Of a stretch of DNA of 64,000 bases, positions 44,907 through 57,779 are shown piece after piece. A program made the position numbers and the translations under genes. Position 1 is the stretch's first letter, and every line of letters begins with the position of its first letter. The DNA comes from Mauremys mutica. Taxonomy: Eukaryota > Chordata > Testudines > Geoemydidae. The notes under the pieces were generated by a model. It was not told where the DNA came from. It made no database searches and was given only the letters and a program-made list of their open reading frames with translations. The stretch is taken from assembly GCF_020497125.1 (NCBI RefSeq), contig NC_059087.1, forward strand, positions 15,471,925-15,535,924, read 5' to 3'.

Positions 44907-47900
44907 CAATATTACATGTGTGTACCCAGTAGCACCTTTCAATCAGATCTGAAAAACAGTTCTTTTGAAGCAGAAATTTTCCCTTCTGAGTTCTTGCCTC
45001 TCCTTTGGGGCCTTTTCATATTTAAAAAAAGGTACAAACCTTGAAAACAAATGTGTTTGGAAACAATTTTAAGGTTTATCAGCATAAACAAATGGTCTCT
45101 GGCTATGTGCAGGGGACACTGTGCTATTTTGTACCATGGAAGTTTTACTCTTATGCCTACTTTTTAATTCTCCTTATAAGTGGCTGACTTCACACCATCT
45201 TCATCTTCAACTGCAGTATCTTGGCAAGGTCTCCTGTTTACCTTTTTGAGAGCTCAGACTTCCAAGAAAACTTCCGAAGTTTTTTACCCAAACTCTTGAA
45301 TTCCAGTGAGTATCCGTCTAACACCGCAAGACACATTGTATAAATGTAATCTACTGGTTGCAGTTAGGCCTGTCTCTTCCCTCAGAGAGCTGGGTGTTTT
45401 ATGACATTTCTGGTAAAAGAAAGGAGCAACCGATTTGGTCATCTTTGTAGTTATGGTGACTCACGTTTAGCCTACCTGACATTAGAGGCAAGCCTGTGGT
45501 TTGCAATACTGCAATGATGACTCACATGTGTGCTGCCTCCCACTCATTAGTGACAGGTGGTCAGTTTTGTGCTAGAAGCTGTGGACAAAATTTTGTCCTG
45601 ATTCACACCCGTTATAACCCTACTGTCCTTGGTGCGGCTGTGCAAAGATGTAGGGTCAAGTTAGAATTTGTTCCAGTTTGTTTAAAACACCAATTAGAAA
45701 CTCAGTGAGGCATTTCTCCCCATTCTCTGTAGTTAATTACCCTGAGAGCAGATTAATTACTCTTAACGTAACTGGTATATCAAGGCTAAGAACACCAAAA
45801 GGTTTGCCATTTTCTGTCGAAACAGACTCCAATTGCCGTTGCCTAGTAGAGTAAACTGAAATGAAAAACAGTATCCTCAACCAATGTGGAGAATAAAAGT
45901 GAGGAAAGTACAGACAGGAGAAGAGAGAGAGTAATTTGTATAAAGTCTTTAGGAGCCAGTAGGTTGAAAAATGGTCAGAGAAGGTTCACACTAATTAACT
46001 AAAACTGAAAGTGACTCGTGGAAAAGCAGTGACTCATTTCAGAAGGAAGTTGGCCTGGATCTCAATAACCTCATTGTGAGCCTTTACCAATAGATGTGCA
46101 ACCAATGTCAGTATAAGGTTGACTCATGAGCATTGCTGTTCAAGCTAACGCTATCATTTGTAACTAGCTGGAAATAAAACTCTCTGCATTCTGCTCTGAT
46201 ACTCCCAAACCTGTAGAAGGGACGTTGTCCCAGAGGTATGTAGGGGGCTTATATTCTGGCTTTGGGGATATTTCTTGTTATGGAGAAATCTATAGTACAG
46301 GGTGGAGAACAGATGAAACACTTTGCAAGATAAAATGGAAAGGGAGGGGAGAAATGATTTTCATAATGCTTCTGCTTTTTACATCAGGGAAGATCTTTAC
46401 TCAGAGAATTGTGCAGTGCGACTTCACAGAATGAAAACATGCATACAGTGATATTTATGGGTGTGCAGAAAGGGGGGAGAGCTTTGTAAAACAAGAGGTG
46501 AGACAGAATCCAGGAGTATGGCATTAAACAATATAGCCACTGAGAAGACTGCTTGAGTCCATATATGCTAGAAATGGGCTCAGACTGGAACACTGGATCA
46601 AAACCACTCATTGAGAGATTTGATCCTGATCTAGAGCAAAATTCTGTACTACTGCTGCATTTGAACTCTAAGTGGCTCAATGTTGCAATGTGAGAGCAGA
46701 GAGTGTGGTTAGCTGAAAGCGCACAGTGGTTAGAATTGCAGAAAATGTCTAGTATGGGTACTTAAGAGAAACATGTTGAGGTTAAATGCACTTGCTTTTA
46801 CTTTGTCATTGGCCTAAGATAAGGAGTAGGTGAAACCAGCTCATGCACTTTCTTCTCCCTTGTTTAACATGTTTTCTATACCTACCAGCAACTATCTTTC
46901 AGTATCTGGGACCATATTAATCAGAGGTGACCTACAAAGGAGTGGGGAAATATACTTGTGTCTTATTCGGCTTCGTTATGATGCATAAAGAAGGGCTGAA
47001 AGCTTTTTCTTTGGGAGAGGGGGGAATTAAAGGGTTTTTTTCTCTGCTTGTGGTGTGAAAATCAGGTCCCATCTAGCTAGGAAAAACTAATGAAATGGCA
47101 ATATCACAAGAGCCATGACAGTGCAATTCTGACCTATTGTGAGTGGAAGGGTGATTAGTTAGTTAGTGTTTTAAAACTCTTTGTCTTTGGGGGGTTTTTA
47201 AACACCTGTTTAATTTCAGTGACCAATTCACCTTTTGGGAAAGGGAAGCATGTATTAAACATTATTTCCCCACTAATCCAATTAAAGTATGAGAGTTTGC
47301 AGAGCCTCCTGCTCCAGCAAGTACACTGCAGTCTCCCTTCCACATATCTAATATTTTTAATAAATATTTAATAAAAGAAATTCCATGATTGGAAAATGTT
47401 CTTAAATACTACTATGTTGCTAACTCTCATGATGTTTTGTGTTTTACCTTAAAGCTCCAGCTCCTTGAAAACAAATGATTATGTGAGAGTCTTATGTTTT
47501 TGGTTTTTATATATATAAAACTTTCTACTCCTGATGGTTGCAGAGAGAAACTTGAACACATGACACGAATATACCCTAAAGACTCAAAAAACAGAGGGAA
47601 ATAAAACGAACCCCAGATTTATTTATTTTTAATCTCACAATTTTTAAACTAATCTGACTCCTGGGGAAGGAGGGGGCTGATTCACGATTTTTGGACTTTT
47701 AGGATTAGTGATCCTGACATCGAGAGAGAACATCTCCAGGAGTCTTATGCCACAAACAGCAGCAGCATGTTAATGAAATTAAGCATTCTGAACTAAACAC
47801 AGATATGCAGTATACCAGTAGGCTTTATGTGACACATTGCTAGGGATTTCTGTGTCACACTCTAGTTAATAGCTTACTTCTACATTAGCACTTCAAGACA

Positions 47901-48109
47901 GAATCAAGCCATTTGACCTTTTGGGTCCATTCACTGATCTGTCTGGTATTGGCAAGTGGGTTGTTTTTTATTTGTAGGTTCTTGTGTAACTCTAGGAATT
48001 TAATTATCAAGTAAATCAGCTCTTCGTGTTATTTTACTAAAAAGGCTAGCTTACTAATATTTTTGAAACAGCAGTGAATTTGAGGCAATTTTTGAATTAA
48101 CCAACTAAG
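44907..48109. other. No gene recognised
   Basis: About 3.2 kb of AT-rich sequence with only chance frames (longest 98 codons, 46384-46680, minus, no family). A short 'tatatatata'-like run lies near 47508-47518. Confidence 0.4.
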
Positions 48110-48176
48110 GTCCTGATCTTGCAATGAGCTCTGTGTGGGTGAACCTCTGCACCTGTACAGAGATCACTGCAGAATA
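48110..48176. repeat. Short foldback element
   Basis: 'Tcttgcaatgagctctgt' is inverted as 'acagagatcactgcagaa' with few mismatches, separated by about 25 bases. Begins with 'ggtcctgatc', typical of small turtle foldback elements. Confidence 0.6.
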
Positions 48177-49476
48177 AAGGCTTATGTTAAGAATTGGATG
48201 CACACATTATGCATGTAATGTATTTAGTATACAGTATTATCTTTATATAAGCATCTGTATTCCAAGAGATCTGGCCGTTTTGAAGTTGAATAAATCCTTT
48301 TTAAAGGCTTGGTGCAAAGGTGGAGTGAAGATTTTGATTTGAAGAATCATTTTTAGTAACACATGTAAGGGTTCTGTGTTGTTAAACAAGGAAAGAAAGA
48401 ATAATATGTAGAGTGTTCAAGCTTTGAAGAGCTGATCAAATTCCTTTTGCTGCTGTAGTGGTTTTGATGAGGCAGGAGGAGGAGTTTCACAAGATCCAAA
48501 AGCTTTTGTCTTATTCTTATTTCTTCTTAGCCAGCTAAATGGCATTACTCTTTTGGCACTGGATCTGTCCTTGACCTAGGTGTCAACACACAGCAAATAA
48601 TTTTTTCTAACTCTTAACAAAAAAAATCTTACCTGAGTTTCAATAAATGCAGGACTGACCTAAAGCAAGCAGATGTATATGACTAATATAGAATAGTAGA
48701 TCCGTTAATTTATATCAGCTTCTGGGCCAAACTTAGCAAGATCTTCACCCAACTCTCATGTAAGGTGAAACTCAGTCCAGTGCAAGGGCCTGGCAAAACT
48801 CCTGTGTACTGTCTAAGTTCTACTAAAGACTTTTTGCTGGCCCTCTGCACAGAAAATAACCTGTATTAGAATGTTCATGTTGATTTTATGACATTTATTC
48901 CTAGCATAAAACAAGCTATTCAAATGCTATCTTAATAAATGTGGACATATTGGAGCTGAGGGTGCTCAACTCCCTGTAAGATCAGCAATTTGGTTATTTT
49001 TTTCTTTTTAAAACTAGGATGAGTAACCATTACCAAGATGCTGTTGGCCAGTGAAAATACCATTGACAGGGTCACATGCAGCCTATAAAATTCCTGTTGC
49101 TTTTACTTCCAGTTGACAGGCATTCTTTAGACTTGAATATTGGTGTGTAACCTTCCCAAAGACCTCCGGAGCTGAAATATTTGACAAGAAAACTGAAGCT
49201 CAAAACCAAGGTCTCCCCTGCTCATGAATTTTTCATGTCTTTGTTTGAAAAATGCTAGGCATTAAAACCCTCTTGTTATCTCCGCTGTAAAGCACAGTAA
49301 TTAACATTCACATTGTAAAAAAAAAAACCTGTCTTGTTTTTGTTGAAGCTTAATTGCTTTGTTGATTTTTATCTTGTGGATTTGTGTGTTACTGAATTCT
49401 CCCCTCTCTTGCTCTTGTTTCTTCCTCCTTCATGCTGTCTTCTTTCTTATTCCCCTCCCCCATCCCTTTTTCATAG
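48177..49476. other. No gene recognised
   Basis: About 1.3 kb. The sequence from 49380 to 49475 is pyrimidine-rich on the plus strand. No repeat family recognised. Confidence 0.4.
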
Positions 49477-49570
49477 GACCCAATCCCACCCTCACTGAAG
49501 TAAACAAATCATCTGCCATTAACTTCAGTGGGAGTAGGAGCCCTAAATCCTCCTCCTTATGAATTGGGTC
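49477..49570. repeat. Foldback element
   Basis: Perfect 8-bp outer arms 'gacccaat' (49477-49484) and 'attgggtc' (49563-49570), and perfect 9-bp inner arms 'cactgaagt' (49493-49501) and 'acttcagtg' (49522-49530). Confidence 0.7.
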
Positions 49571-50892
49571 AATTAGCCATGCTTGCAATTAGTTGGTATT
49601 GTTAATGCTTTCGTTTGCATTCAGGTGCTGATTAGCTATTTTGTCACGATACCTGGGAAAGCCTTAGCTTGTGTGATTTCCACATCGCTTTATTAAAGAG
49701 TGCTCTATCTTGTACTGAGCAGCCAAAATTGAATCACTAATACATAGCAATGACTCCTTTTTACTGTGCTCTTCCATTGTGAAGTTTTAATCGAAAACTA
49801 CATCCTTGGTCATTAGACAATTCCGATGAGGTTTTCAAGTTTACTATTAGATTATACAGTTCTGTATTTCTCACATTAGAAAAGGGCTGGATGGACACAC
49901 ACAGTCTTTCCCAGAAACATATGTCTAGATCTCAGAGGCCAGCATCCTGACAAAATATTGTTGCACTGGAAATGCATCCTGGGGAGTAGCTTCTAAAGCT
50001 TTTTTTTTTTTTAAGTCCTTCAGTAGAAAAGTGAATTTCCATTGTCCTTAAAGCAAAAGAATCTTTATCTGATGTGAATCTCATAGGACAGGAGAGTTAG
50101 ATTATTTTGGGACTTACTTTTCTCAGGAGACACAATCTGAAGTTCCCCACTGTAATACTTTCTAGTGTTGAATCCGTTTCACTCTGTGTCTTTGCTATGA
50201 GATCTAAAGAGCTACATGTTCAGTGTGCATAGCATGACCACTCATTAATAAATATGACTGGCTTGGACTGAAGGCACATAATAGGTCACTTTATATCTCT
50301 CTGTCTTTCTACATTAAATAGAGTGAATTATTCTCATTGTTAAGACTGGGTCCCTTTTAACCCATGTTGTTGCCTCAGAGAGTCAGTTATTGGCAGCTTT
50401 TCAATAGATTTTATGAAGATCAAAACTTCTGTTCCTATAGCTTTCTGCATTTGCCATGCTATGATTATCCACACCAACGTGCCTCCTGCATATGTGAAGA
50501 TATTCACACATTTAGGCCATAATGGCAATTGGATATAATAATTTCAGTTCTATTATTTCTTTAACATAATTCTTATGTAAGATGGGGCCTAGATACTTGT
50601 TCGTTAGGACAATATAACTATTTATATAGAACATATATGGTTTTATTTACCAACTTGAAATATGACGTCACTCATACATCACGTCACGTCGTCATCTTTG
50701 CTTTTGCATCCACAGTTACTAAAATTAATAGGGGCACTCTCTTGATGTTAAAATTCTCTATACAGCTGAGTGGGAATAGAGTATCTAAACTCCATGGGCA
50801 GCTTTGAAAATCTTAGCTTTACTGTTTTCAAGAGGACAGCACTCTCTCTTCTGCACTAAGGACTTTCTCTTGTTCAGGGAGACATATGCGCC
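49571..50892. other. No gene recognised
   Basis: About 1.3 kb with a poly-T run near 50001-50012. Near 50665-50696 are CGTCA-type motifs ('atgacgtcactcatacatc', then 'cacgtcacgtcgtcatc') that recall cyclic-AMP response elements. Confidence 0.4.
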
Positions 50893-50952
50893 AGGGTCTG
50901 ATCCCAAGTCAACTGAGTCTGTTGACTTCAGTGGGCTTTGGATCAGATCCCT
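50893..50952. repeat. Short foldback element
   Basis: The outer arms 'agggtctgatcc' and 'ggatcagatccct' differ by one inserted base. The inner arms 'gtcaac' (50909-50914) and 'gttgac' (50931-50936) are perfect. Same design as 26831-26881. Confidence 0.7.
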
Positions 50953-51080
50953 GAGCTGTAAAAGATCAAGGAAACCCATCAGTCATTGACACTAATCTTC
51001 CTGTTCCCCTCAAACCTATTTTTGTAGCAGACTCACTGCACTAAGTCGAGCTGTTGTGATGCTTAAGGACGGATGTTCTG

Positions 51081-51115
51081 AAAAGAGCTCTGCATGGAAC
51101 ATTCTGAGCTCTTTT
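51081..51115. repeat. Perfect 10-bp hairpin
   Basis: 'Aaaagagctc' (51081-51090) and 'gagctctttt' (51106-51115) with a 15-base loop, followed by 'gaaaatctggccc', a common foldback-element end. Confidence 0.65.
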
Positions 51116-51173
51116 GAAAATCTGGCCCTAATTGTGGTTGGTGAACCCTTCCAGAAATTCTGTCCAGAGTGTC

Positions 51174-51205
51174 CTCAACTCCCATTCACTTAAACGGGAG
51201 TTGAG
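51174..51205. repeat. Hairpin, 13-bp arms
   Basis: 'Ctcaactcccatt' and 'aacgggagttgag' pair at 12 of 13 positions around a 6-base loop. Confidence 0.7.
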
Positions 51206-51465
51206 TTTACTCAGTATCTTGCATATCAAGCATTTGGATAGTAGATGATATTTGCAATGATGCAAAAATGTCTCCATATGCCAACCTATGGCTTGGATAT
51301 TCTTCATCTGCAATAGTTCCCTCTGCTGTACAGAGTGTACTGGTAACATCATACCTTTCAAAGTGAATTTTAAGTGATGTTTCAGAATCTGTGACAATGA
51401 AGACTGTCTCCATTGTGTTCCGCTTCTTTGATTTTTCCTGTGTTATATATTTGAGCTCTACACAT
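51206..51465. other. No feature recognised
   Basis: Overlapping minus frames of 68 and 89 codons here have no recognisable domain. Confidence 0.35.
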
Positions 51466-51785
51466 AGGTTATGTCTAAACTACGAGCTAGCAGTGGGATT
51501 CCCAGTTTCTGTAGACATACACTGGCTCAATGAGCGCTAGCGTGAGTATAAATAGTAGTGTAGCCGCAGTAACACAGGCAGCAGCAGCACAGCGTAGTCG
51601 TGCTGAGTATAAACCTGCATGCACCCTGTTGATATGCACTTGGTACGGCTAAGCCATGTTGCTGCTGCCTGTCCTACCATGGCTATACTACCATTTATAC
51701 TCATACTTGTTCTCATAAGGCTCGAGCAAGTATGTGTACGTGAGCTAGGAAATCACATCCCTAGCTTGTAGTGCGGGTGTAACCT
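51466..51785. mobile_element. Foldback MITE (GGTTATGTCTA type)
   Basis: The left end 'aggttatgtctaaactacg' and then 'agctagcagtgggattccc' is inverted at the right end ('catccctagcttgtagtg', then 'gtgtaacct'). The central arms 'gtgagtataaatagtagtg' and 'actaccatttatactcatac' also pair. Relatives are at 31498-31770 and 33853-34143. No target duplication preserved. Confidence 0.8.
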
Positions 51786-52626
51786 GAGTGTTATTCTAGG
51801 CCATCAGTCTAGGGCAGTCTATGCGAGGGAGGCTACCGAGACACAGAATAGAGCAAATAACGTTACAGTGACATGAGTGCGTTGGTATCTTATGAGACAC
51901 TGCAGTCCCCATCTGATGTATTTAGGCAATATGAGTAAGGGTACTGTATCATAGAGACATTCATGTTGGCCCCCCAGAGTAAATCAGCTGGCATTGGTAA
52001 CACCACCTGCTTTATGCACCACAAAAGAAAAGAAAAAGAAAATGTAATTGCTAGTGTTAATGGGGAAATAGAGAGGTAATTCTATTCTGCATGACTTTTT
52101 GCTGAAGTAAGCTATTACCATACAAAATGTCAAATTACTGTACACTGCAAAGATAATACAAGGTGTTTAATGGACTATTGGTATGAGTGTAGGAGTATAG
52201 GAACCTGATAACCACAGTTCAAATGTCCGGCAAACTTATCTACAGTTTTAATCATTATTAATTCACCAACAAACCCCAGAGCAGACATTTTCAATGGCAA
52301 GTCCTAAACCTTAATGCAGTTAAGAAAGGAAACGAATTTGCTGATTACCTCCATGCCAGTCTCTCCAGCAATCCCTTGTAGGGGGAAACAATTACAACTT
52401 AAAAGAGTTGCAGCTCGTTTGCTTTAACCAATAAAACAAAATCTGTATCAAATTGATAATTATTGCTTAAGAATTTGAAACAAAAATACCAATAGAATTT
52501 CAAAAGTTTTAAGTATAGTTTAGCTTTCATAATTGTACATGGAAGAAAAGTCCAAAAGGCTGTCTCTCTGCTTCAGCTAGTAGTACAGTGGAACAGAAGA
52601 TTTATCATAATATTTTAAAAATATTT
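51786..52626. other. No gene recognised
   Basis: About 840 bp, AT-rich, with nothing recognised. Confidence 0.4.
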
Positions 52627-52666
52627 ACTATTTACTATTACTATTACTATTACATTTTACTATTAC
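52627..52666. repeat. Imperfect TA-rich trinucleotide repeat
   Basis: Interrupted ACT/ATT units ('actattactattactatt') across about 40 bp. Confidence 0.75.
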
Positions 52667-53920
52667 ATGTAGAGAATGGTTAAAGGCTTTAGCCAGCACA
52701 AGGGTCAATCAGGAATCTCGGGGAGTTTAATTATCCCATTAAAGAAAATTCTACTATGGAATTTAAGATTGACAAGGAAGAAAGGAATTTAGCATATTTT
52801 GGATGATCAAAGAACAATCCTGGAACAAAAGCTTCTGAACAGAATTTTTTCAGTTACTGTAGATGGTGAAGAACATTAAGCCTCTAAAACTTATAATTAA
52901 TATGTCAGCTCCCCCAGTTTAATTTTCTTGAATCTTTGAGCAGATGTAGTTCACATTTTGTAACCGGCATGATCTTCTCTATCTGAGCTTTCATGATTTT
53001 ATGAGATGAGACCCCAGAGACACAATGTTCTGTTCCCTTAGGGTGACATGTACCCCCGAAGTGACTCAGAGTGAAAGCTTGTATCTGTTACACTGACTAA
53101 ACTTTCCCTCTGTGGTGGCACCAGGACTGTCAAATCAGTGGGCGGCATGCTTTGATTGACAGTACTGTTTTGAAGGTCGTTCAACTGAATGTATTCAAAG
53201 TGAGGCAGATGCAGCTTTTTTTTTTTTCAGTTCTTACTCTGATTAATTGCCTCATTCAATTTCGACTCTATTGCAGTTAAACATTAATTCAGTAGGACTT
53301 AATAATGTATTCATTTATGATCTTGCTTGTGCATTAATGACAATGATTTGCTGTTTTTTTAATTATAGGGATCCATGCAATGCGTATTTTACATCCACTT
53401 ACTGAAAAATGCTATACTCTTGTTCTTTTATGTCAGATAAATTAAATACTCAAAGAAGTGCTGAAGTACTTCGTAAAATATTTCATTCTAAATACATGCT
53501 ACAAATATGTATTGCTGCAGATGCTGGTTTTAAAAAAACAGTTGGAAAAGATTTGTAAATACCTCGGAATTACATCTTTTTTATACTTTGTGTGAGTAAT
53601 TGTCCTAGTCATCTTTGCAAGAACACAGGACAGAAAAATGTACAACCTACTTAATAAGAAAGTGTCTTTGTTTCATTTTAACACTAATTAGAAGGTTTGT
53701 TTTGTTTTGGCTTTCTTCTATTTAACTTCTTTTCAGTAACGCAGGCATTCTAGGATGAGTGGTTAAATATGGCTTCAGCTTCATCACAGCATGCCTTCTA
53801 ATCAACAGGCATCTATGATGTACCCCCATCTTCCTGTGCCCCTGAATAGTCTTTCTGAAGTTGGTTCATAAAGGAATTTGCTAAGCTCTAAACGTAAATG
53901 CATTCTCTAAAATTATCTTT
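52667..53920. other. No gene recognised; candidate regulatory island
   Basis: About 1.25 kb. 53100-53350 combines 'atgctttgattgacag', 'ctctgattaattgcctc' and 'aacattaattcag', with several homeodomain-type sites around a T-run at 53218-53229. No coding signal. Confidence 0.35.
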
Positions 53921-53983
53921 GTTCTTTGGTATGCTGATCTTCTTTAGGGGAAAAAAAAAAAGCCAGTTACCCAGTAATAAATC
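53921..53983 (+). repeat. Local direct repeat, copy 1
   Basis: 'Gttctttggtatgctgatct' leads through 'tctttagg', an A-run and 'cagttacccagtaataaat'. The same order recurs at 55675-55733 with few differences. Flanks on both sides are dissimilar. Family unknown. Confidence 0.85.
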
Positions 53984-55059
53984 TCCACACTTTTTGTATT
54001 GCTAAGATTTTCATGGGTCACATTTCTTCTTCCTTAAAACACAGAGCAGTATAAAGTCAACTTAAATTTTATAGACCACTACCTACATTTCTGTGCCTTG
54101 ATGATAATTTACGTACACATTCACGTGATGGGTGTTTCATTGCTTTGAGCCTACTCTGCTGCTACATTTAAACTTGATGGTTATATCAAACTCATGATTT
54201 ACCTAGGTGTGAATTACCATTATATGCATTCCTTATTCCCAGATGCCAGTCTATCCAATCTATTGTATTTATACTCAAGTACACAACAGGAGAGCTATAT
54301 TACCCTTCTCTGCATGGCACTCAGTACTCTGTAAGTACTGGCGTAGTACACTGAAGATGTGCCTAGAGCTGAAACTACTTTTTTGCCTTGTGTGTTAAGT
54401 AGTGTTACTCTGTACTAGGATTCTCTATTGATGGTGCTCCTGCCTGCACATTTATGCCTTTCCTATGGTAGCATTAATACTACGCACAATTCCTGCTAGC
54501 ATAATTACTTAGTTTAGCTTGAAAGGTCTGATCACCTACAGCTAAAATGACACTTTAATGGGGATTACAGTTTTCCAGCTCAAGTGTTCAGCAGCTTTAA
54601 TTAAGCAGGAAAAGGCCAGATCGGTAGCAGAGTCAACATCACTCTGTTGGATGTCATTCTATTTCTGTCCTGCACTGTGTATTGGTCACATGCGAGTCAT
54701 TGTATACAGACTACATTTTTACCATAAATGACTTTACTTATTCAACTCTTTCATACACATACTTGTATCTTTCTATCTTCTCTTTTTCATGAGCTTCATT
54801 GTTTGTTTGTACAGTTACTATCTTACCTTTTCGTCTGCTGCTGCTTTGGAAGCTTCCATCACTGAACAGTACACATTGTCCATGTCACCTCATTACACTT
54901 TTGTTCTTCTTTTCATGTCCCAGATTTGGATTCTGATTTTAAGATAAGACTAAAGTGGATTTCCTTCTCTCATTCTCTCCACTCTCCCGGCATCCCCATC
55001 TTCTCCACTGAACACTGTAAAGCAGAACAAAGTTAATGTTGTTGTCTTGTCCCGTAGGC
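53984..55059. other. No gene recognised
   Basis: About 1.1 kb, T/C-rich in parts (54700-54830), with no repeat recognised. Confidence 0.4.
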
Positions 55060-55165
55060 CACAATTCAGGAATTTGCTTAAGTATTTGCATAAATTCCAC
55101 TAAAGTCAGTGAGTCTTAAGCATGGACTTAAAATTAAGCACATGCTTAAGGGCTATCCAGAATCA
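55060..55165. repeat. Foldback element
   Basis: Perfect 10-bp arms 'cttaagcatg' (55115-55124) and 'catgcttaag' (55141-55150) form the centre. 'Ccacaattcaggaatttgct' at the left and 'atccagaatcagggc' at the right look like the matching outer ends. Confidence 0.65.
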
Positions 55166-55674
55166 GGGCATTAACCTTCTCCATTTCTACTATCTGTACT
55201 TTGATTTAGAAGCCTCCATCAAACGCCACTTGGAGTTAATAGGAGTCTTTTTTGTTGGCTTTACTGGGAGTTGGATCAGACATCTGTCAGTATTATCAGC
55301 TTTGGGTTTTTTAAATTTCATAACTAATTTCTGTAATGCCGTGACTTCCCCCCCCTCTCTTTTATTTTTATTTATTTATCCACTTTAATTTTAGAATATT
55401 TAATAATGTCTCATGGGTTCTTCAATCTTTGGGCAGTCTGTATACATTTCTGCAGTTTTTTTTTCTATTTCCTGATCTGGATTGCAGTGGGGCATAAACC
55501 AGACCAATTTAGAAATTCTAATTAGCACTATACATCTTCAAAGCATTGTACAAACAGTAGCTAATCATATATTAATCATGCTGAATTTTATAGTGATTTA
55601 TGTATTCTCTCTCATGTAGCGTACATTACAACCTTTCACGTTACTGGGCATATCTCTTTGGAAGAAGAGTCCAA
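55166..55674. other. No gene recognised
   Basis: About 510 bp. An 88-codon plus frame (55122-55388) overlaps the foldback element and is not a gene candidate. Confidence 0.4.
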
Positions 55675-55733
55675 GTTCTTTGGTATGCTGATTTTCTTTA
55701 GGAAAAAAACAAACAGTTACCCAGTAATAAATT
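55675..55733 (+). repeat. Local direct repeat, copy 2
   Basis: Matches 53921-53983: 'gttctttggtatgctgattt', 'tctttagg', an A-rich run, then 'cagttacccagtaataaat'. Confidence 0.85.
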
Positions 55734-57329
55734 GTCCTTCTCGCCTCATCTTACAATTTTGGAACTGTTGTTTCTCACATTCTTCAATAAGGTAGTTCCT
55801 AAGGCAACTTATCCAAAGCCAATGATGATTAGCCTGATCGGCTCATTTTGCATACTAATACTGATTTCTGCTATTATGGGCATTTTGGAGTTGCTAAAGA
55901 CCATAGGTTTCATTTATGCTTATGGGGGGGGAGGGGGGAAACATGCCATATTGCCCCAGAATCAATAATTCTTCTTTTCTGTTGGGCCTATTTAATTCAT
56001 TTGATTCCATCTTTCCTCTCTATCCTTTTCCAAACAAAATAATAAGAAACTGGTAAGGTGTCAGTCACAGGCTGTGCAATGAACGTGTAATCCTGTTGTA
56101 AGTGCACTGTATTCTGGCATGATCTAACCTCAGGGTCTAATACCACACCAGGTTTATTTTTATTTGGGGGACGATGAGCAATAGAAGAGAGAAGAATTAT
56201 CTAAAGAGCCTCCACCCATTAAGTGCTGGTGAAAATTTGGATCCTGATCCTGCAATATGGGGACAGATACCTCCAACTATGTGGACCTTGTTGCAGGCTG
56301 GGAGCCTTAGTAGTACCAAAACTTATGACGAATATCTCTATTGGATAATGTGTAAAACCTCATTCCTGTGATAATTAATAAATCCAGGCTCATGGGGAAG
56401 GTTCAGAACATGTATTAGCTGCACTAGCCCCCAGCTCAGGCTGAGATTGCTGAGGATTCTAACAAATATTTTACACTGGGCATGCTCACAGGATTAGTGG
56501 AGTTATTAGTCTATACTAATATTGCATGCTCTAATTTGCTTAAAAATGTCCATGCTGGTAACTTGTTACCTCTCCATACAGTTTTAATTGATTAAGGAAG
56601 ATTTCTAAGCTCTGAGCAAAAAAGATTTAGAGGTGTGCTCTTGTCACAATTTTTAAAACTTTTGTAGCAGAACACCTGGCATATTGAGAAGAGACTGTTT
56701 CCCTTACAAACTAAAAAAGAAAAGAAAAAGGTAATTCTGTGTTTTAAAAGAAACAAATAAAAAAATCAACTTTAGGCAGCCTGCCAGTTTAAACTGCATT
56801 AAGATGTTTTCCACTTACAATACATATTTTATTCATTTGCTACGTTTTAGAAGGTGCACTAAAAACTTTTGTACCTAATTGAAGAAACTTCTTTAAGGTT
56901 CACAGTCACGACAAGAATGTATGCATGCACTGACGGGTTGCAAATATACATACATTTTAAAATAAAATATGAGTTCCACGTTGACTTTACCTGCCAGGTA
57001 CTGTGTTTCATGGCATCCTGTGCACCTAAATCAATACAGGGAGTGCAGAAAAATGCTTCATTTTAGGAGTTTGTCATAATCTCTTTCATGAGGGAAGATG
57101 CAGATCACTGACCTTGGGGCTTGGCAGATAAGTTTTAAAAAAGCAACTGATTTTCCATTATTTTGTGCTAATATGTAATTATTAGTAATGTTCAAATTTA
57201 ACCATATCTCATTATTTATTTGGAATCTTCATTTAAAAAAGGGAGATGCATGGAGGCTTAATAAAAGCTTTTCAGCTAACAATAAAATTGCAGAAGTAGA
57301 GGGAGAAAACTCACCTCAAGCAAAATATA
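55734..57329. other. No gene recognised
   Basis: About 1.6 kb. There is a G-run at 55924-55937 and 'cctgatcctgcaatatggg' at 56241-56260, which resembles the start of a small foldback element. Frames here are chance. Confidence 0.4.
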
Positions 57330-57570
57330 AATATTAATAATGTTTTGCACTTCTATAGGATTTTTCAGCTAAGGTTCACAAAAGTTAATTCCTACAACAT
57401 GCCTACAGGAGAGAACTCTCTCTCTCTCTGTACATTACAACACCCATTTAACATTTAGGAAAACCGAGCCAGGAAGAGATTACAAAGCAAGTCAGTGGCA
57501 ATGCCAAGAATAGAACTCCTGAGTCCTGGCTCATAGTCCTGTGTTCTAACAACACTTCCTCTTCTAGCTT
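57330..57570 (-). repeat. MIR-type SINE, antisense
   Basis: 'Aatgttttgcacttctatag' (tail), 'gagattacaaagcaagtcag' and 'aagaatagaactcctgagtc' (head) follow the reversed MIR order. A short CT run lies inside at 57417-57429. Confidence 0.75.
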
Positions 57571-57779
57571 TGGTATACTTACAGTGCAGGTAGAACAACT
57601 TGACTTTCAGTATTAGTTATTGTAATGCACTTTTGTAAGAATCAAATTAATAGAAATGATTCTATTAGCTTACACTACAGATATACCTTATAATTGTGGC
57701 TGAGGAGTGGCTAAAAGGAAAGAAGAAATATATAGCAGGAATAGCTATATGTATGCAGCACAGCTTCACTCACTGTGTT

